From: Rhizobacter sp. Root1221
GTDB lineage: Bacteria > Pseudomonadota > Gammaproteobacteria > Burkholderiales > Burkholderiaceae_C
Reading direction: 5' to 3'
NCBI RefSeq assembly: GCF_001425785.1
Contig: NZ_LMDI01000001.1
Coordinates: 294,865 to 358,864 of the forward strand
DNA length: 64,000 nucleotides
The notes beneath the pieces were generated by a model. The model was given only the letters and a program-made list of their open reading frames with translations. It did not search any database and was not told where the DNA came from. The position numbers were made by a program, and so were the translations under genes. Below are positions 1-7,198 of this stretch, piece by piece (the stretch's first letter is position 1; every line of letters begins with the position of its first letter).

Positions 1-1803
1 GCGGGCACCGTGTACCTGCAGGGTTACGCCGGGTTGGCCTTCATCCTGGGCTGGACGGGTGGGTACTGCCTCGTGGCGCTGCTGCTGGCGCCGTACCTGC
101 GCACCTTCGGGGGCTACACCATCCCTGATTTCCTGGGCGAACGCTACGGCGGCCACCTCGCGCGCGGCGTCGCGGTGGTGGCCACCGTGATGTGTTCGTT
201 CCTGTACGTGGTGGCGCAGATCTACGGCGTGGGGCTCATCACCACGCGGCTCACCGGCGTGACCTTCGAGATCGGCATCTTCCTCGGGCTTGGCGGTGTG
301 CTGGTGTGTTCGTTCCTCGGGGGCATGCGTGCCGTCACCTGGACCCAGGTCGCCCAGTACATCGTGCTGATCATGGCGTACCTCGTGCCGGTGGTCTGGC
401 TGTCGGTCAAGCAGACGGGGGAGCCGGTGCCGCAGGCCATGTACGGTGCGCAGTTGCAGCAGCTGACCGAGCGGGAGCGCCAGCTCGCCACCGATCCGAA
501 GGAGCTGGAGGTGAGGGCGCTCTTCAAGGCGCGGGCCGACGAGTACCGGGCGAAACTCGCCGATGTGCCGTCTGCGCTGGCCCGCGACCATGGCCGTGCG
601 CGGGAACGCATCGAGGCGCTGCGGACCGCGCAGGCCCCTCTCGCGGACCGGCAGGCCGCCGACCGCAGCCTGGCCGCGCTGCCGGCCGACGAGGCCGTGG
701 CGCGGGCGGCATGGACGCAGGCGCAGGTGAACGACGAGCTCCGGTCCCGGCCGCTCGGGGGCATGGCGCCGCACGCGCTGCCGTTTGCAGGGGACCCCGC
801 GGGCAGTGCGGCCGAACAGGCCGCCTTCAACGACTCCCGCAACAATTTCCTCGCGCTGGTGTTCTGCCTGATGTTGGGTACCGCGGCCTTGCCGCACGTG
901 CTGATCCGCTGCTACACCACGCCGTCGGTGCGCCAGACACGCCAGTCCATCACGTGGTCGCTCGTGTTCATCCTGCTGCTGTATCTCTCCGCGCCGGCGC
1001 TTGCGGTGATGGTCAAGCACGAGGTGTTCACGTCGCTCGTGGGCACGCCGTTCGACCGGTTGCCCGCCTGGATCGCCCACTGGACGAAGGTGGACTCGAC
1101 GCTGCTGTCGGTGGTGGACATCAACCTCGACGGCCTGCTGCAGCTGGGTGAGATCCGCATCGGGGCCGACATCGTCATGCTCGCCACACCCGAGATCGGC
1201 GGCTTGCCCTACGTGGTGTCGGGCATGGTGGCCGCGGGCGGGCTGGCCGCCGCACTGTCCACCGCCGACGGGCTGCTGCTCACCATCGCCAACGCGCTGT
1301 CACACGACCTGTACCATCGCATGATCGACCCCGGGGCGCCAGCGCGGCGGCGGGTGATGCTGTCGAAGATGCTGCTGCTGCTCGTGGCGCTGGCCGCGGC
1401 GGCGGTCGCCGCGCAGCGGCCCACCGACATCGTGTTCCTGGTCTCGGCGGCGTTTTCGGTGGCGGCATCGGCGTTTTTCCCGGCGCTCGTGCTGGCGGTG
1501 TTCTGGCGGCGTGCGAACCACTGGGGCGCGGTGTTCGGCATGTCGTCCGGCCTGCTGATGGCGCTCTACTACATGATCCGCAACGAATCCTGGCTGCGCG
1601 GGGTGTTCGGGGTGTCCGCCGAGCCGCTGCTGTGGTTCGGCATCCAGCCCATCTCGGCCGGGGTGTTCGGTGTACCGCTCGGGTTCGTGGTGATGGTGGT
1701 GGTGAGCCTGCTCACCGGCCCGCCCGACGCCCGGGCGTTGGCCCTGGTGGATCGCCTGCGGGCGAGAGGCGAGGGCGCTGCACCGGCCCCGGCTGGGCAA
1801 TGA
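1..1803 (+). CDS. Sodium:solute symporter (SSS family, VC_2705-like), 5' end cut by the window
   Basis: This is an inner-membrane sodium-coupled solute carrier, most like the acetate/monocarboxylate-type branch. The reading frame is open to the window edge, and the first TM helices of the family are missing, so the gene starts upstream. Visible features are many hydrophobic helices, the early segment [13 protein letters not shown] typical of SSS proteins, and a helix run ending in [19 protein letters not shown]. Between about residues 145 and 280 there is a charged, soluble, coiled-coil-like insert rich in Ala, Glu and Arg. The membrane core resumes at [18 protein letters not shown]. The substrate cannot be read from the sequence. 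The stop lies about 110 bases before rpsF, which appears to have its own promoter. Confidence 0.85.
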   Translation, partial: AGTVYLQGYAGLAFILGWTGGYCLVALLLAPYLRTFGGYTIPDFLGERYGGHLARGVAVVATVMCSFLYVVAQIYGVGLITTRLTGVTFEIGIFLGLGGVLVCSFLGGMRAVTWTQVAQYIVLIMAYLVPVVWLSVKQTGEPVPQAMYGAQLQQLTERERQLATDPKELEVRALFKARADEYRAKLADVPSALARDHGRARERIEALRTAQAPLADRQAADRSLAALPADEAVARAAWTQAQVNDELRSRPLGGMAPHALPFAGDPAGSAAEQAAFNDSRNNFLALVFCLMLGTAALPHVLIRCYTTPSVRQTRQSITWSLVFILLLYLSAPALAVMVKHEVFTSLVGTPFDRLPAWIAHWTKVDSTLLSVVDINLDGLLQLGEIRIGADIVMLATPEIGGLPYVVSGMVAAGGLAAALSTADGLLLTIANALSHDLYHRMIDPGAPARRRVMLSKMLLLLVALAAAAVAAQRPTDIVFLVSAAFSVAASAFFPALVLAVFWRRANHWGAVFGMSSGLLMALYYMIRNESWLRGVFGVSAEPLLWFGIQPISAGVFGVPLGFVVMVVVSLLTGPPDARALALVDRLRARGEGAAPAPAGQ

Positions 1804-1829
1804 TCTTCCGGCAGCCCCGCTTTTCGGAG

Positions 1830-1881
1830 TACAATCGCGGGCTTACCTTGCCACACCCGGTTCTTTGACGCTTCGGGGTGG
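1830..1881 (+). promoter_or_regulatory. Putative promoter -10 and leader hairpin of the rpsF operon
   Basis: A TACAAT -10 element lies at 1830-1835 with only a weak -35. Downstream, CCAC-A-CCCG (1851-1859) can pair with CGGG-GTGG (1874-1881), giving an eight-pair stem with one bulged A and a 14-nt loop. Leaders of rpsF operons in many bacteria carry a hairpin bound by the S6:S18 complex for autoregulation. Assigning that role here is inference, since I did not verify the CCG-bulge consensus. Confidence 0.4.
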
Positions 1882-1912
1882 CTTCCTGCTACGGAAATCA
1901 GAAGGAGTTCCA

Positions 1913-2275
1913 ATGCGTCACTATGAAATCATCCTGCTCATCCATCCGGATCAGAGCGAACAGGTTCCGGCCATGCTGGAGCGCTACAAGGGCATCGTCA
2001 CCGCCGCTGGCGGCAAGGTGCACCGCGTGGAGGACTGGGGCCGCCGTCAAATGGCGTACCTGATCCAGAAGCTCGCCAAGGCGCACTACCTGTGCATCAA
2101 CATCGAAGTCAGCAAGGAAGCCCTTGCCGAACTCGAGACCGGCTTCCGTTTCAACGACGCCGTGCTGCGCCACCTGACGGTCGTGATGGACAAGGCCGCC
2201 ACCGGCCCGTCCGTCATGATGAAGTCGGTCGAGCGCGAAGACGCCCGCAAGGCGCCGCAAGAGGCAGCGGCCTGA
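1913..2275 (+). CDS. rpsF: 30S ribosomal protein S6
   Basis: S6 binds the central domain of 16S rRNA together with S18 in the small subunit. The 120-residue product starts [17 protein letters not shown] and contains [18 protein letters not shown], both characteristic of S6. The start is fixed by GAAGGAG at 1901-1907, six bases before the ATG. Longer in-frame starts upstream lack a ribosome binding site and would add an unrelated extension. It is the first gene of the operon rpsF-priB-rpsR-rplI, an order typical of Betaproteobacteria. The C-terminal tail is short and Ala-rich. Confidence 0.97.
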   Translation: MRHYEIILLIHPDQSEQVPAMLERYKGIVTAAGGKVHRVEDWGRRQMAYLIQKLAKAHYLCINIEVSKEALAELETGFRFNDAVLRHLTVVMDKAATGPSVMMKSVEREDARKAPQEAAA

Positions 2276-2312
2276 AGAACACATTGCCTGCGACGCCGTC
2301 CGTCCTGGCCGC

Positions 2313-2615
2313 ATGAACCGCCTGGTTCTGCTGGCCGAGATGGTCGAACGGGGCGCAGCGCGATACACCCCGGCCGGTTTGCCGGTCTGCGAATTCAGCC
2401 TCAAGCATGAATCGCAGGTCACGGAAGCCAGCCAGCCCCGCAAGGTCTCCATGGAGATCCGGGCGGTGGGCATCGGGGACATCGCGAAGCTGCTCCAGCG
2501 CATGGACATCGGAACCCGCGGCTCGTTCGCCGGCTTCCTGACCAACCAGCGCAATGGCCGAGGCATCGTGTTCCATGTGACCGAAGTCGAAGTTTGTTCC
2601 GGATCTGATATTTAA
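2313..2615 (+). CDS. priB: Primosomal replication protein N (PriB)
   Basis: PriB is a small OB-fold single-stranded DNA-binding dimer that helps PriA reload the replisome at stalled forks. The 100-residue product starts MNRLVLLAEMVERGAARYTPAG and has the PriB core GLPVCEFSLKHES, plus VSMEIRAVGIGDIA. It lies between rpsF and rpsR, the canonical place for priB in Beta- and Gammaproteobacteria, and it is cotranscribed with them. The length agrees with the family (about 100 residues). Confidence 0.95.
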   Translation: MNRLVLLAEMVERGAARYTPAGLPVCEFSLKHESQVTEASQPRKVSMEIRAVGIGDIAKLLQRMDIGTRGSFAGFLTNQRNGRGIVFHVTEVEVCSGSDI

Positions 2616-2625
2616 GAGGTGAAAT

Positions 2626-2916
2626 ATGGCCCCCCCACGTGGTAAAGGTCGGTTCTCGAAGGACCGCAAGCCCAAGCGCAACCAACAGTCCCTGCTCTTC
2701 CGCCGCAAGCGCTTCTGCCGCTTCACGGTGACCGGCGTCGAACAGATCGACTACAAGGACATCGACACGCTGCGCGACTTCATCGGCGAAAACGGCAAGA
2801 TCACGCCGGCTCGCCTGACGGGCACGCGCGCGTTCTTCCAACGCCAGCTGACCACCTGCATCAAGCGTGCTCGTTTCCTGGCCCTGCTGCCGTACAGCGA
2901 CCAGCACAAGGTCTGA
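2626..2916 (+). CDS. rpsR: 30S ribosomal protein S18
   Basis: S18 is the small-subunit partner of S6. The 96-residue product has the S18 core [21 protein letters not shown] and [23 protein letters not shown] split over its two halves, and a basic N-terminus. An AAGAGGTG ribosome binding site lies just upstream of the ATG. The gap to priB is 10 bases and to rplI 10 bases, so the four genes form one transcript. Confidence 0.97.
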   Translation: MAPPRGKGRFSKDRKPKRNQQSLLFRRKRFCRFTVTGVEQIDYKDIDTLRDFIGENGKITPARLTGTRAFFQRQLTTCIKRARFLALLPYSDQHKV

Positions 2917-2926
2917 AGGAGCAACC

Positions 2927-3379
2927 ATGCAAATCATCCTGCTTGAAAAAGTCGCGAACCTCGGCAACCTCGGCGATGTCGTCAAGGTCAAGGACGGCTA
3001 CGCCCGCAACTTCCTGATCCCGACCCGCCAGGCACGCCGTGCCACGGAAACCGCGATCAAGGAATTCGAAGTCCGCCGTGTCGAGCTCGAGAAGGCTGCT
3101 GCCGACAAGCTCGCCACCGCCCAAGCCCTCGGCGACAAGATGAGCGGCCGCACCGTTCACATCACGCAGAAGGCTGGCGTTGACGGCCGTCTGTTCGGTT
3201 CGGTGACCAACAACGACATCGCCGAAGCGCTCACGCGCATCGACTTCAAGGTCTCGAAGGCTCAGGTTCGCCTGCCCAACGGCCCGCTGAAGACGGTTGG
3301 CGAACACGTCGTGTCGGTTGCACCGCACACCGACGTCGTGGTCGACGTGAAGGTCGTGGTCGTCGGCGAAACCGACTGA
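2927..3379 (+). CDS. rplI: 50S ribosomal protein L9
   Basis: L9 binds 23S rRNA near the L1 stalk. The 150-residue product begins [28 protein letters not shown], the conserved N-terminal RNA-binding signature. A long central helix follows, then a C-terminal domain containing [21 protein letters not shown]. The ATG at 2927 has GAAGGAG seven bases upstream and gives the normal L9 length; an upstream in-frame methionine inside rpsR would add an unrelated extension. It is the last gene of the operon and is followed by a strong terminator. Confidence 0.97.
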   Translation: MQIILLEKVANLGNLGDVVKVKDGYARNFLIPTRQARRATETAIKEFEVRRVELEKAAADKLATAQALGDKMSGRTVHITQKAGVDGRLFGSVTNNDIAEALTRIDFKVSKAQVRLPNGPLKTVGEHVVSVAPHTDVVVDVKVVVVGETD

Positions 3380-3403
3380 TCGCGTTCCGCGTTCGATCCG
3401 AAG

Positions 3404-3432
3404 GGGCCGGCTTAGCCGGCCCTTTTTCTTTT
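3404..3432 (+). terminator. Rho-independent terminator of the rpsF-rplI operon
   Basis: GGGCCGGC (3404-3411), loop TTA, GCCGGCCC (3415-3422) and then TTTTTCTTTTT. This is an eight-base-pair perfect stem with a T tract, 24 bases after the rplI stop. Confidence 0.92.
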
Positions 3433-3523
3433 TGCGCGCCGGCAGTGCATTTCCACCGGTTGCCCCACGGAAGTCCACAGGCTTACCCACAGGCGCGTCC
3501 CCCAGCGCCCGTATGATTCCACG

Positions 3524-4954
3524 ATGTCTGCCGTACTCACCACCACCACGTTCGTTCCGTCCGGTTCCTCGATGCCCGATGACGAAGTGGCGAAGCTGCG
3601 CATCCCGCCCCACTCCGTCCAGGCCGAACAGGCCGTGCTGGCCGGGCTGCTGCTCGACAACAGCGCCTGGGACCGTGCGGGCGAACTGCTCAAGGACAGC
3701 GACTTCTACCGCGCCGAGCACCGCCTCATCTATGCGGCCCTGGGCTCGCTGATGAACGCCGGCAAACCGGCCGACGTGATCACCGTGTTCGAACACCTGA
3801 CGATGCTCGGCAAGGCCGAGGAGTCGGGCGGCCTCGTGTACCTGAATGCGCTGGCGCAAAGCGTGGCGAGCGCGGCGAACCTGCGGCGCTACGCCGAGAT
3901 CGTGCGCGAGCGCTCGGTGCTGCGCAAGCTGGTCGCCACGAGCGACGAGATCGCCACCGCTGCGTTCAACCCGGCGGGGCGCAACGTCTCGGACATCCTC
4001 GACGAGGCCGAGACCAAGATCATGAAGATCGGCGAGGACAGCTCGCGCTCGCGCGAGGGGTTCCTCAGCATGGACCAGCTGGTGGTCGACTTGATCGACC
4101 GCGTCAACGAGCTGCACGAAAACGGCGCCGAGGACGTCACGGGCGTGCGCACGGGCTTCTTCGACCTCGACAAGATGACCTCCGGGCTGCAGCCGGGCGA
4201 CCTGATCATCCTGGCCGCGCGCCCGTCGATGGGCAAGACGGCGTTCGCGCTGAACATCGGCGAGTTCGTGGCGGTCAACGAAGGCCTCCCTGTCGTCGTG
4301 TTCTCGATGGAAATGGGCGCCGCGCAGCTCGCGTTGCGGATGGTGGGGTCGCTCGGCCGCATCGATCAGGGCCACCTGCGCACCGGCCAGTTGCGCGACG
4401 ACGAATGGGGGCGGCTGTCCGAGGCGGTCGAGAAGCTCGGCAAGGTCAGCATGTTCATCGACGAGGGCTCGGCGCTGAGCCCCAACGAGCTGCGCGCCCG
4501 CGCGCGGCGCCAGGCCCGCCAATGCGGTCAGCTGGGCCTGATCATCATCGACTACCTGCAGCTGATGAGCGGCAGCGGGGGCAACGAGGAAAACCGCGCC
4601 ACCGTGATCGGCGAAATCTCGCGGGGCCTGAAGTCGCTCGCGAAGGAGCTGAAGTGCCCGGTGATCGCACTGTCGCAGCTGAACCGAAGCGTGGAAACGC
4701 GAACCGACAAGCGCCCCATGATGAGCGACTTGCGCGAGTCCGGCGCCATCGAGCAGGATGCGGACGTGATCATGTTCATCTACCGTGACGACTACTACAA
4801 CCGGGAAACCAGCAAGGAACCGGGCGTGGCCGAGATCATCATCGCCAAACAGCGGAACGGCCCGGTGGGCACCTGCAAGCTCGCGTTCCTGAAGCCGTTG
4901 ACCAAGTTCGACAACCTGGCCCCGGGTTACGTGTCGGCGGGCGACGAGTACTGA
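3524..4954 (+). CDS. dnaB: Replicative DNA helicase DnaB
   Basis: DnaB is the hexameric 5'-3' fork helicase. The 476-residue product has the N-terminal primase-interacting domain (about residues 25-130, with the PHSVQAEQAVLAGLLLDN signature), a linker, and the RecA-like ATPase domain. That domain contains the Walker A segment AARPSMGKTAFALN and the Walker B region LIIIDYLQLM. It also has RGLKSLAKEL and ALSQLNRSVETR and ends near FDNLAPGY. No intein is present. The 143-base gap after rplI contains two CCACAGG copies. The last 28 bases overlap the end of the convergent receiver-Hpt gene. Confidence 0.97.
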   Translation: MSAVLTTTTFVPSGSSMPDDEVAKLRIPPHSVQAEQAVLAGLLLDNSAWDRAGELLKDSDFYRAEHRLIYAALGSLMNAGKPADVITVFEHLTMLGKAEESGGLVYLNALAQSVASAANLRRYAEIVRERSVLRKLVATSDEIATAAFNPAGRNVSDILDEAETKIMKIGEDSSRSREGFLSMDQLVVDLIDRVNELHENGAEDVTGVRTGFFDLDKMTSGLQPGDLIILAARPSMGKTAFALNIGEFVAVNEGLPVVVFSMEMGAAQLALRMVGSLGRIDQGHLRTGQLRDDEWGRLSEAVEKLGKVSMFIDEGSALSPNELRARARRQARQCGQLGLIIIDYLQLMSGSGGNEENRATVIGEISRGLKSLAKELKCPVIALSQLNRSVETRTDKRPMMSDLRESGAIEQDADVIMFIYRDDYYNRETSKEPGVAEIIIAKQRNGPVGTCKLAFLKPLTKFDNLAPGYVSAGDEY

Positions 4955-5658
4955 TCGGGCGGCGCCAGCGCGCGCAGCGCCTGGCGCAACAGCGCCCATT
5001 CGTCCCACAGCGGCGTGGTGCCACCCGCTGCCTCGAGGGTCTCGATGCGCGCGGCGACGGCTGCGGCCTCGGTGTGGCCCAGGATGGACAGCACCGAGAC
5101 GAGGCTGTGCGCGAGCCGCCGCAACGCGGGCGCGTCTTCCGCCTGGCAGGCGGCATCGCCCCGCCGCACGTCGTCCGCAAACTGCAGCAGGCAGGCGGCC
5201 CGGAACTTCTCGAACAGGGCCTGGTTGGCACCGAAAGCACCCCCGGCCGGCGGCGCCGCGGGGGCCTCGGCCAACGCCGTGGGAGCCTCGGCCAGCGCCT
5301 CGGACACACACGCGCGCAGCTCGGCCAGCGGCACGGGCTTGTGCAGCTGCCGCCACACCCCCAGCCGCGTGAGTTCCGTGTTGAGTTGCGGTGTGAGGCC
5401 GGCGCTGAACACCACCACCCGGGCATTGCCACGCAGCGCCGCATCCTGGTGGAGGCGGGCGACCAGGGTGCTGCCCGGTTCACCCGGCAGCATCAGGTCG
5501 GTGATGACGAGCCGCGCCGGGCCGGCCGAGAGGGCCGCGATGGCGTCGGGCACGTCGCCACAGGGCACGAGGTCCACGCCAAGGTCGGACAGCGCCATCG
5601 CCACGAAACGCCGCAGTGACGGGTCGTCTTCGACGAGGATGACGCGGGCGCCGGTCAT
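4927..5658 (-). CDS. Response regulator receiver domain fused to a C-terminal Hpt-like domain
   Basis: The 243-residue cytoplasmic phosphotransfer protein has an N-terminal receiver domain (about 5-120). This shows the acidic pair D11/D12 (ILVEDDPS), phosphoacceptor D54 (VITDLMLPGE) and K107 (LHKPVP). An Ala/Pro linker follows (about 121-142), then a helical domain with H184 in RRLAHSLVSVLSILG, which resembles an Hpt phosphotransfer histidine. The usual HxLKG motif is degenerate, so Hpt function is likely but not certain. It has no output domain. Its ATG overlaps the stop of the upstream HTH-receiver gene by four bases (ATGA), so the two are translationally coupled. Its 3' end overlaps convergent dnaB by 28 bases. 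Confidence 0.82.
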   Translation of the reverse strand: MTGARVILVEDDPSLRRFVAMALSDLGVDLVPCGDVPDAIAALSAGPARLVITDLMLPGEPGSTLVARLHQDAALRGNARVVVFSAGLTPQLNTELTRLGVWRQLHKPVPLAELRACVSEALAEAPTALAEAPAAPPAGGAFGANQALFEKFRAACLLQFADDVRRGDAACQAEDAPALRRLAHSLVSVLSILGHTEAAAVAARIETLEAAGGTTPLWDEWALLRQALRALAPPDQYSSPADT

Positions 5659-6248
5659 GACACGATGGCTGCGGCCGGCGCGGGCAGCAGGGCTTGCAGC
5701 AGGGGCGGGAGGTCGAGCACCAGGCGAGGCTTGTGCACCACCGGCACGCCTTGCAGCGCGAACTCGTAGGGCTTGCGCTGCGCCTCGTCCAGGCCCGTCA
5801 ACACCACGAGGCGGCTCTGGGCGAACTGGGGCTGCGACCGCAACGCGGTGATGAGTGCGGCACCGTCGATGCCCGGAAGCAGGATGTCGACGATCAGCAG
5901 GTCGGGCCGGAGGGCCCCGTACATCGCGAGGCCGGTGATGCCGTCGGTGGCGGTGCGCAGTTGCAGGTCCGGGAACCGTTCACGCACCAGCAGCGACACC
6001 AGGTTCTGGTAGTGCACCGAGTCATCGATCAGCAGCACCTGGGCACCCGGGGTGGGCGGGGCCGCCGGAGCGGACCGTGCCGTCAGCCAGCGGTCGATCG
6101 ATGCACGTGAGATGCGGCGGTGGCCACCCGGGGTCTTCCATGCGTCGAGTTCGCCCCGGTCAACCATGGATTGCACGGAACGCACGGCCAACCCCAGCAG
6201 GCGGGCTGCCTCGACGGTGGTGCAGGGGGCGTGGGTGTCGGAGGTCAT
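5655..6248 (-). CDS. DNA-binding response regulator with N-terminal excisionase/MerR-type HTH and C-terminal receiver
   Basis: The 197-residue protein has reversed domain order. The N-terminal winged HTH (about 9-57) is of the excisionase/MerR type (TTVEAARLLGLAVRSVQ and KTPGGHRRI), and the receiver (about 69-185) follows. The receiver has D75/D76 (LLIDDS), phosphoacceptor D121 (LLIVDILLPG) and K173 (VVHKPR). The ATG at 6248 is chosen because the HTH begins within ten residues; a longer upstream frame would add unrelated sequence. It is the first gene of a two-gene unit with the receiver-Hpt protein. It is divergent from the solute-binding protein and kinase genes, which suggests it is the DNA-binding output of that signalling set. 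Confidence 0.85.
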   Translation of the reverse strand: MTSDTHAPCTTVEAARLLGLAVRSVQSMVDRGELDAWKTPGGHRRISRASIDRWLTARSAPAAPPTPGAQVLLIDDSVHYQNLVSLLVRERFPDLQLRTATDGITGLAMYGALRPDLLIVDILLPGIDGAALITALRSQPQFAQSRLVVLTGLDEAQRKPYEFALQGVPVVHKPRLVLDLPPLLQALLPAPAAAIVS

Positions 6249-6393
6249 TTCATCCGCATTCTGCCAAATTTGCTGATTTGATGGGGGTTTCCGGCGCAAA
6301 TTCGGGACGAATTTGATAAATGTACGGCCTAAGATGCCGACATGCCATGGTAACCGCCCGAACCCGGCCGACCCGCTGGCAACGGAGTGCCCC
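6249..6393. promoter_or_regulatory. Divergent intergenic region of the signalling island
   Basis: These 145 bases separate the HTH-receiver gene (leftward) from the solute-binding protein gene (rightward) and must hold promoters for both. The region is clearly A+T-richer than its surroundings, with AAATTTGCTGATTTG, ACGAATTTGATAAATGTA and a repeated AAATTTG/CGAATTTG motif that could be a regulator site. I cannot assign exact promoter elements. Confidence 0.4.
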
Positions 6394-7191
6394 ATGAATG
6401 CCACCCACTTCAGAAGCCTCTGCCTCTTCGTTGTCGCCTCCGCCCTGGCCGCCACCGCGCTCGCCGGGCCGGTGCTCGACCGCGTGCGATCGTCCGGGCG
6501 TGTGCGGGTGTGCTTCTGGCCGGACTACTACGGCGTCTCCTTCCGCAACCCGCGCACGCTCGCGCTGACGGGCATCGACATCGACCTGTCGGCCGAGTTC
6601 GGCGCCGACATCGGGGTGCGGGTGGAGTACGTGGAATCGTCGTTCGGCACCCTCGTTGCGGACCTCACCGGCGACCGGTGCGATGTGGCCATGTTCGCCG
6701 TGGGCCGGTTGCCGCAGCGCATGGCGCACCTGAAGTTCACCCAGCCCTACATGCAGAGCGACATCTACGGCGTCACCACCAAAGGCAACCGGGTCGTCCG
6801 CGAGTGGCAGGACATCGACAAGCCCGGTGTGATGGTGGGGGTGCAGGCGGGCACGTTCATGGAGCCGGTGCTCGCCGAGTCGCTCAAGCGGGCCCAACTC
6901 GTCATTGTCAAACCGCCGGCGGTGCGCGAACGGGAGCTCGAGGCGGGCCGCATCGACGTCTTCATGACCGACTACCCGTACAGCCGCCGGCTGCTCGACA
7001 ACGCCGACTGGGCCGTGCTCATCTCGCCACCCAAGCCGTTCCACGTGTTGCCCTACGCGTATGCCGTGAAGCCCGGCGACGACGCGTGGCTCGAGTTGCT
7101 GGACACCTTCGTGGCCCGCATCAAGGTGGACGGCCGGCTGGCCCGCGCCGCCCGGGCCCATGGCCTGAGCGCCATCGCCATCACGAAGTGA
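6394..7191 (+). CDS. Periplasmic amino acid-type solute-binding protein (SBP_bac_3 family)
   Basis: The 265-residue exported protein has a signal peptide over about residues 1-25 (hydrophobic core LCLFVVASALAATALA). A bilobed ABC-type binding protein follows, with GRVRVCFWPDYYGVSFRN, TGIDIDLSAEFG, the first-lobe DRCDVAMFAVGRLPQRM and the segment KPGVMVGVQAGTFMEP. No permease or ATPase gene lies nearby. Seven bases downstream the membrane kinase gene begins, so a role as periplasmic ligand sensor for that kinase is more likely than transport. That link is inference from gene order. Confidence 0.85.
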   Translation: MNATHFRSLCLFVVASALAATALAGPVLDRVRSSGRVRVCFWPDYYGVSFRNPRTLALTGIDIDLSAEFGADIGVRVEYVESSFGTLVADLTGDRCDVAMFAVGRLPQRMAHLKFTQPYMQSDIYGVTTKGNRVVREWQDIDKPGVMVGVQAGTFMEPVLAESLKRAQLVIVKPPAVRERELEAGRIDVFMTDYPYSRRLLDNADWAVLISPPKPFHVLPYAYAVKPGDDAWLELLDTFVARIKVDGRLARAARAHGLSAIAITK

Positions 7192-7198
7192 CCGCCCG

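Noticed and set aside
2861-5356. A very long open frame on the minus strand across rplI and dnaB
   Set aside because: It is antisense to two certain genes. Its translation is low-complexity Arg/Ala/His-rich sequence, as expected from the complement of high-G+C codons.
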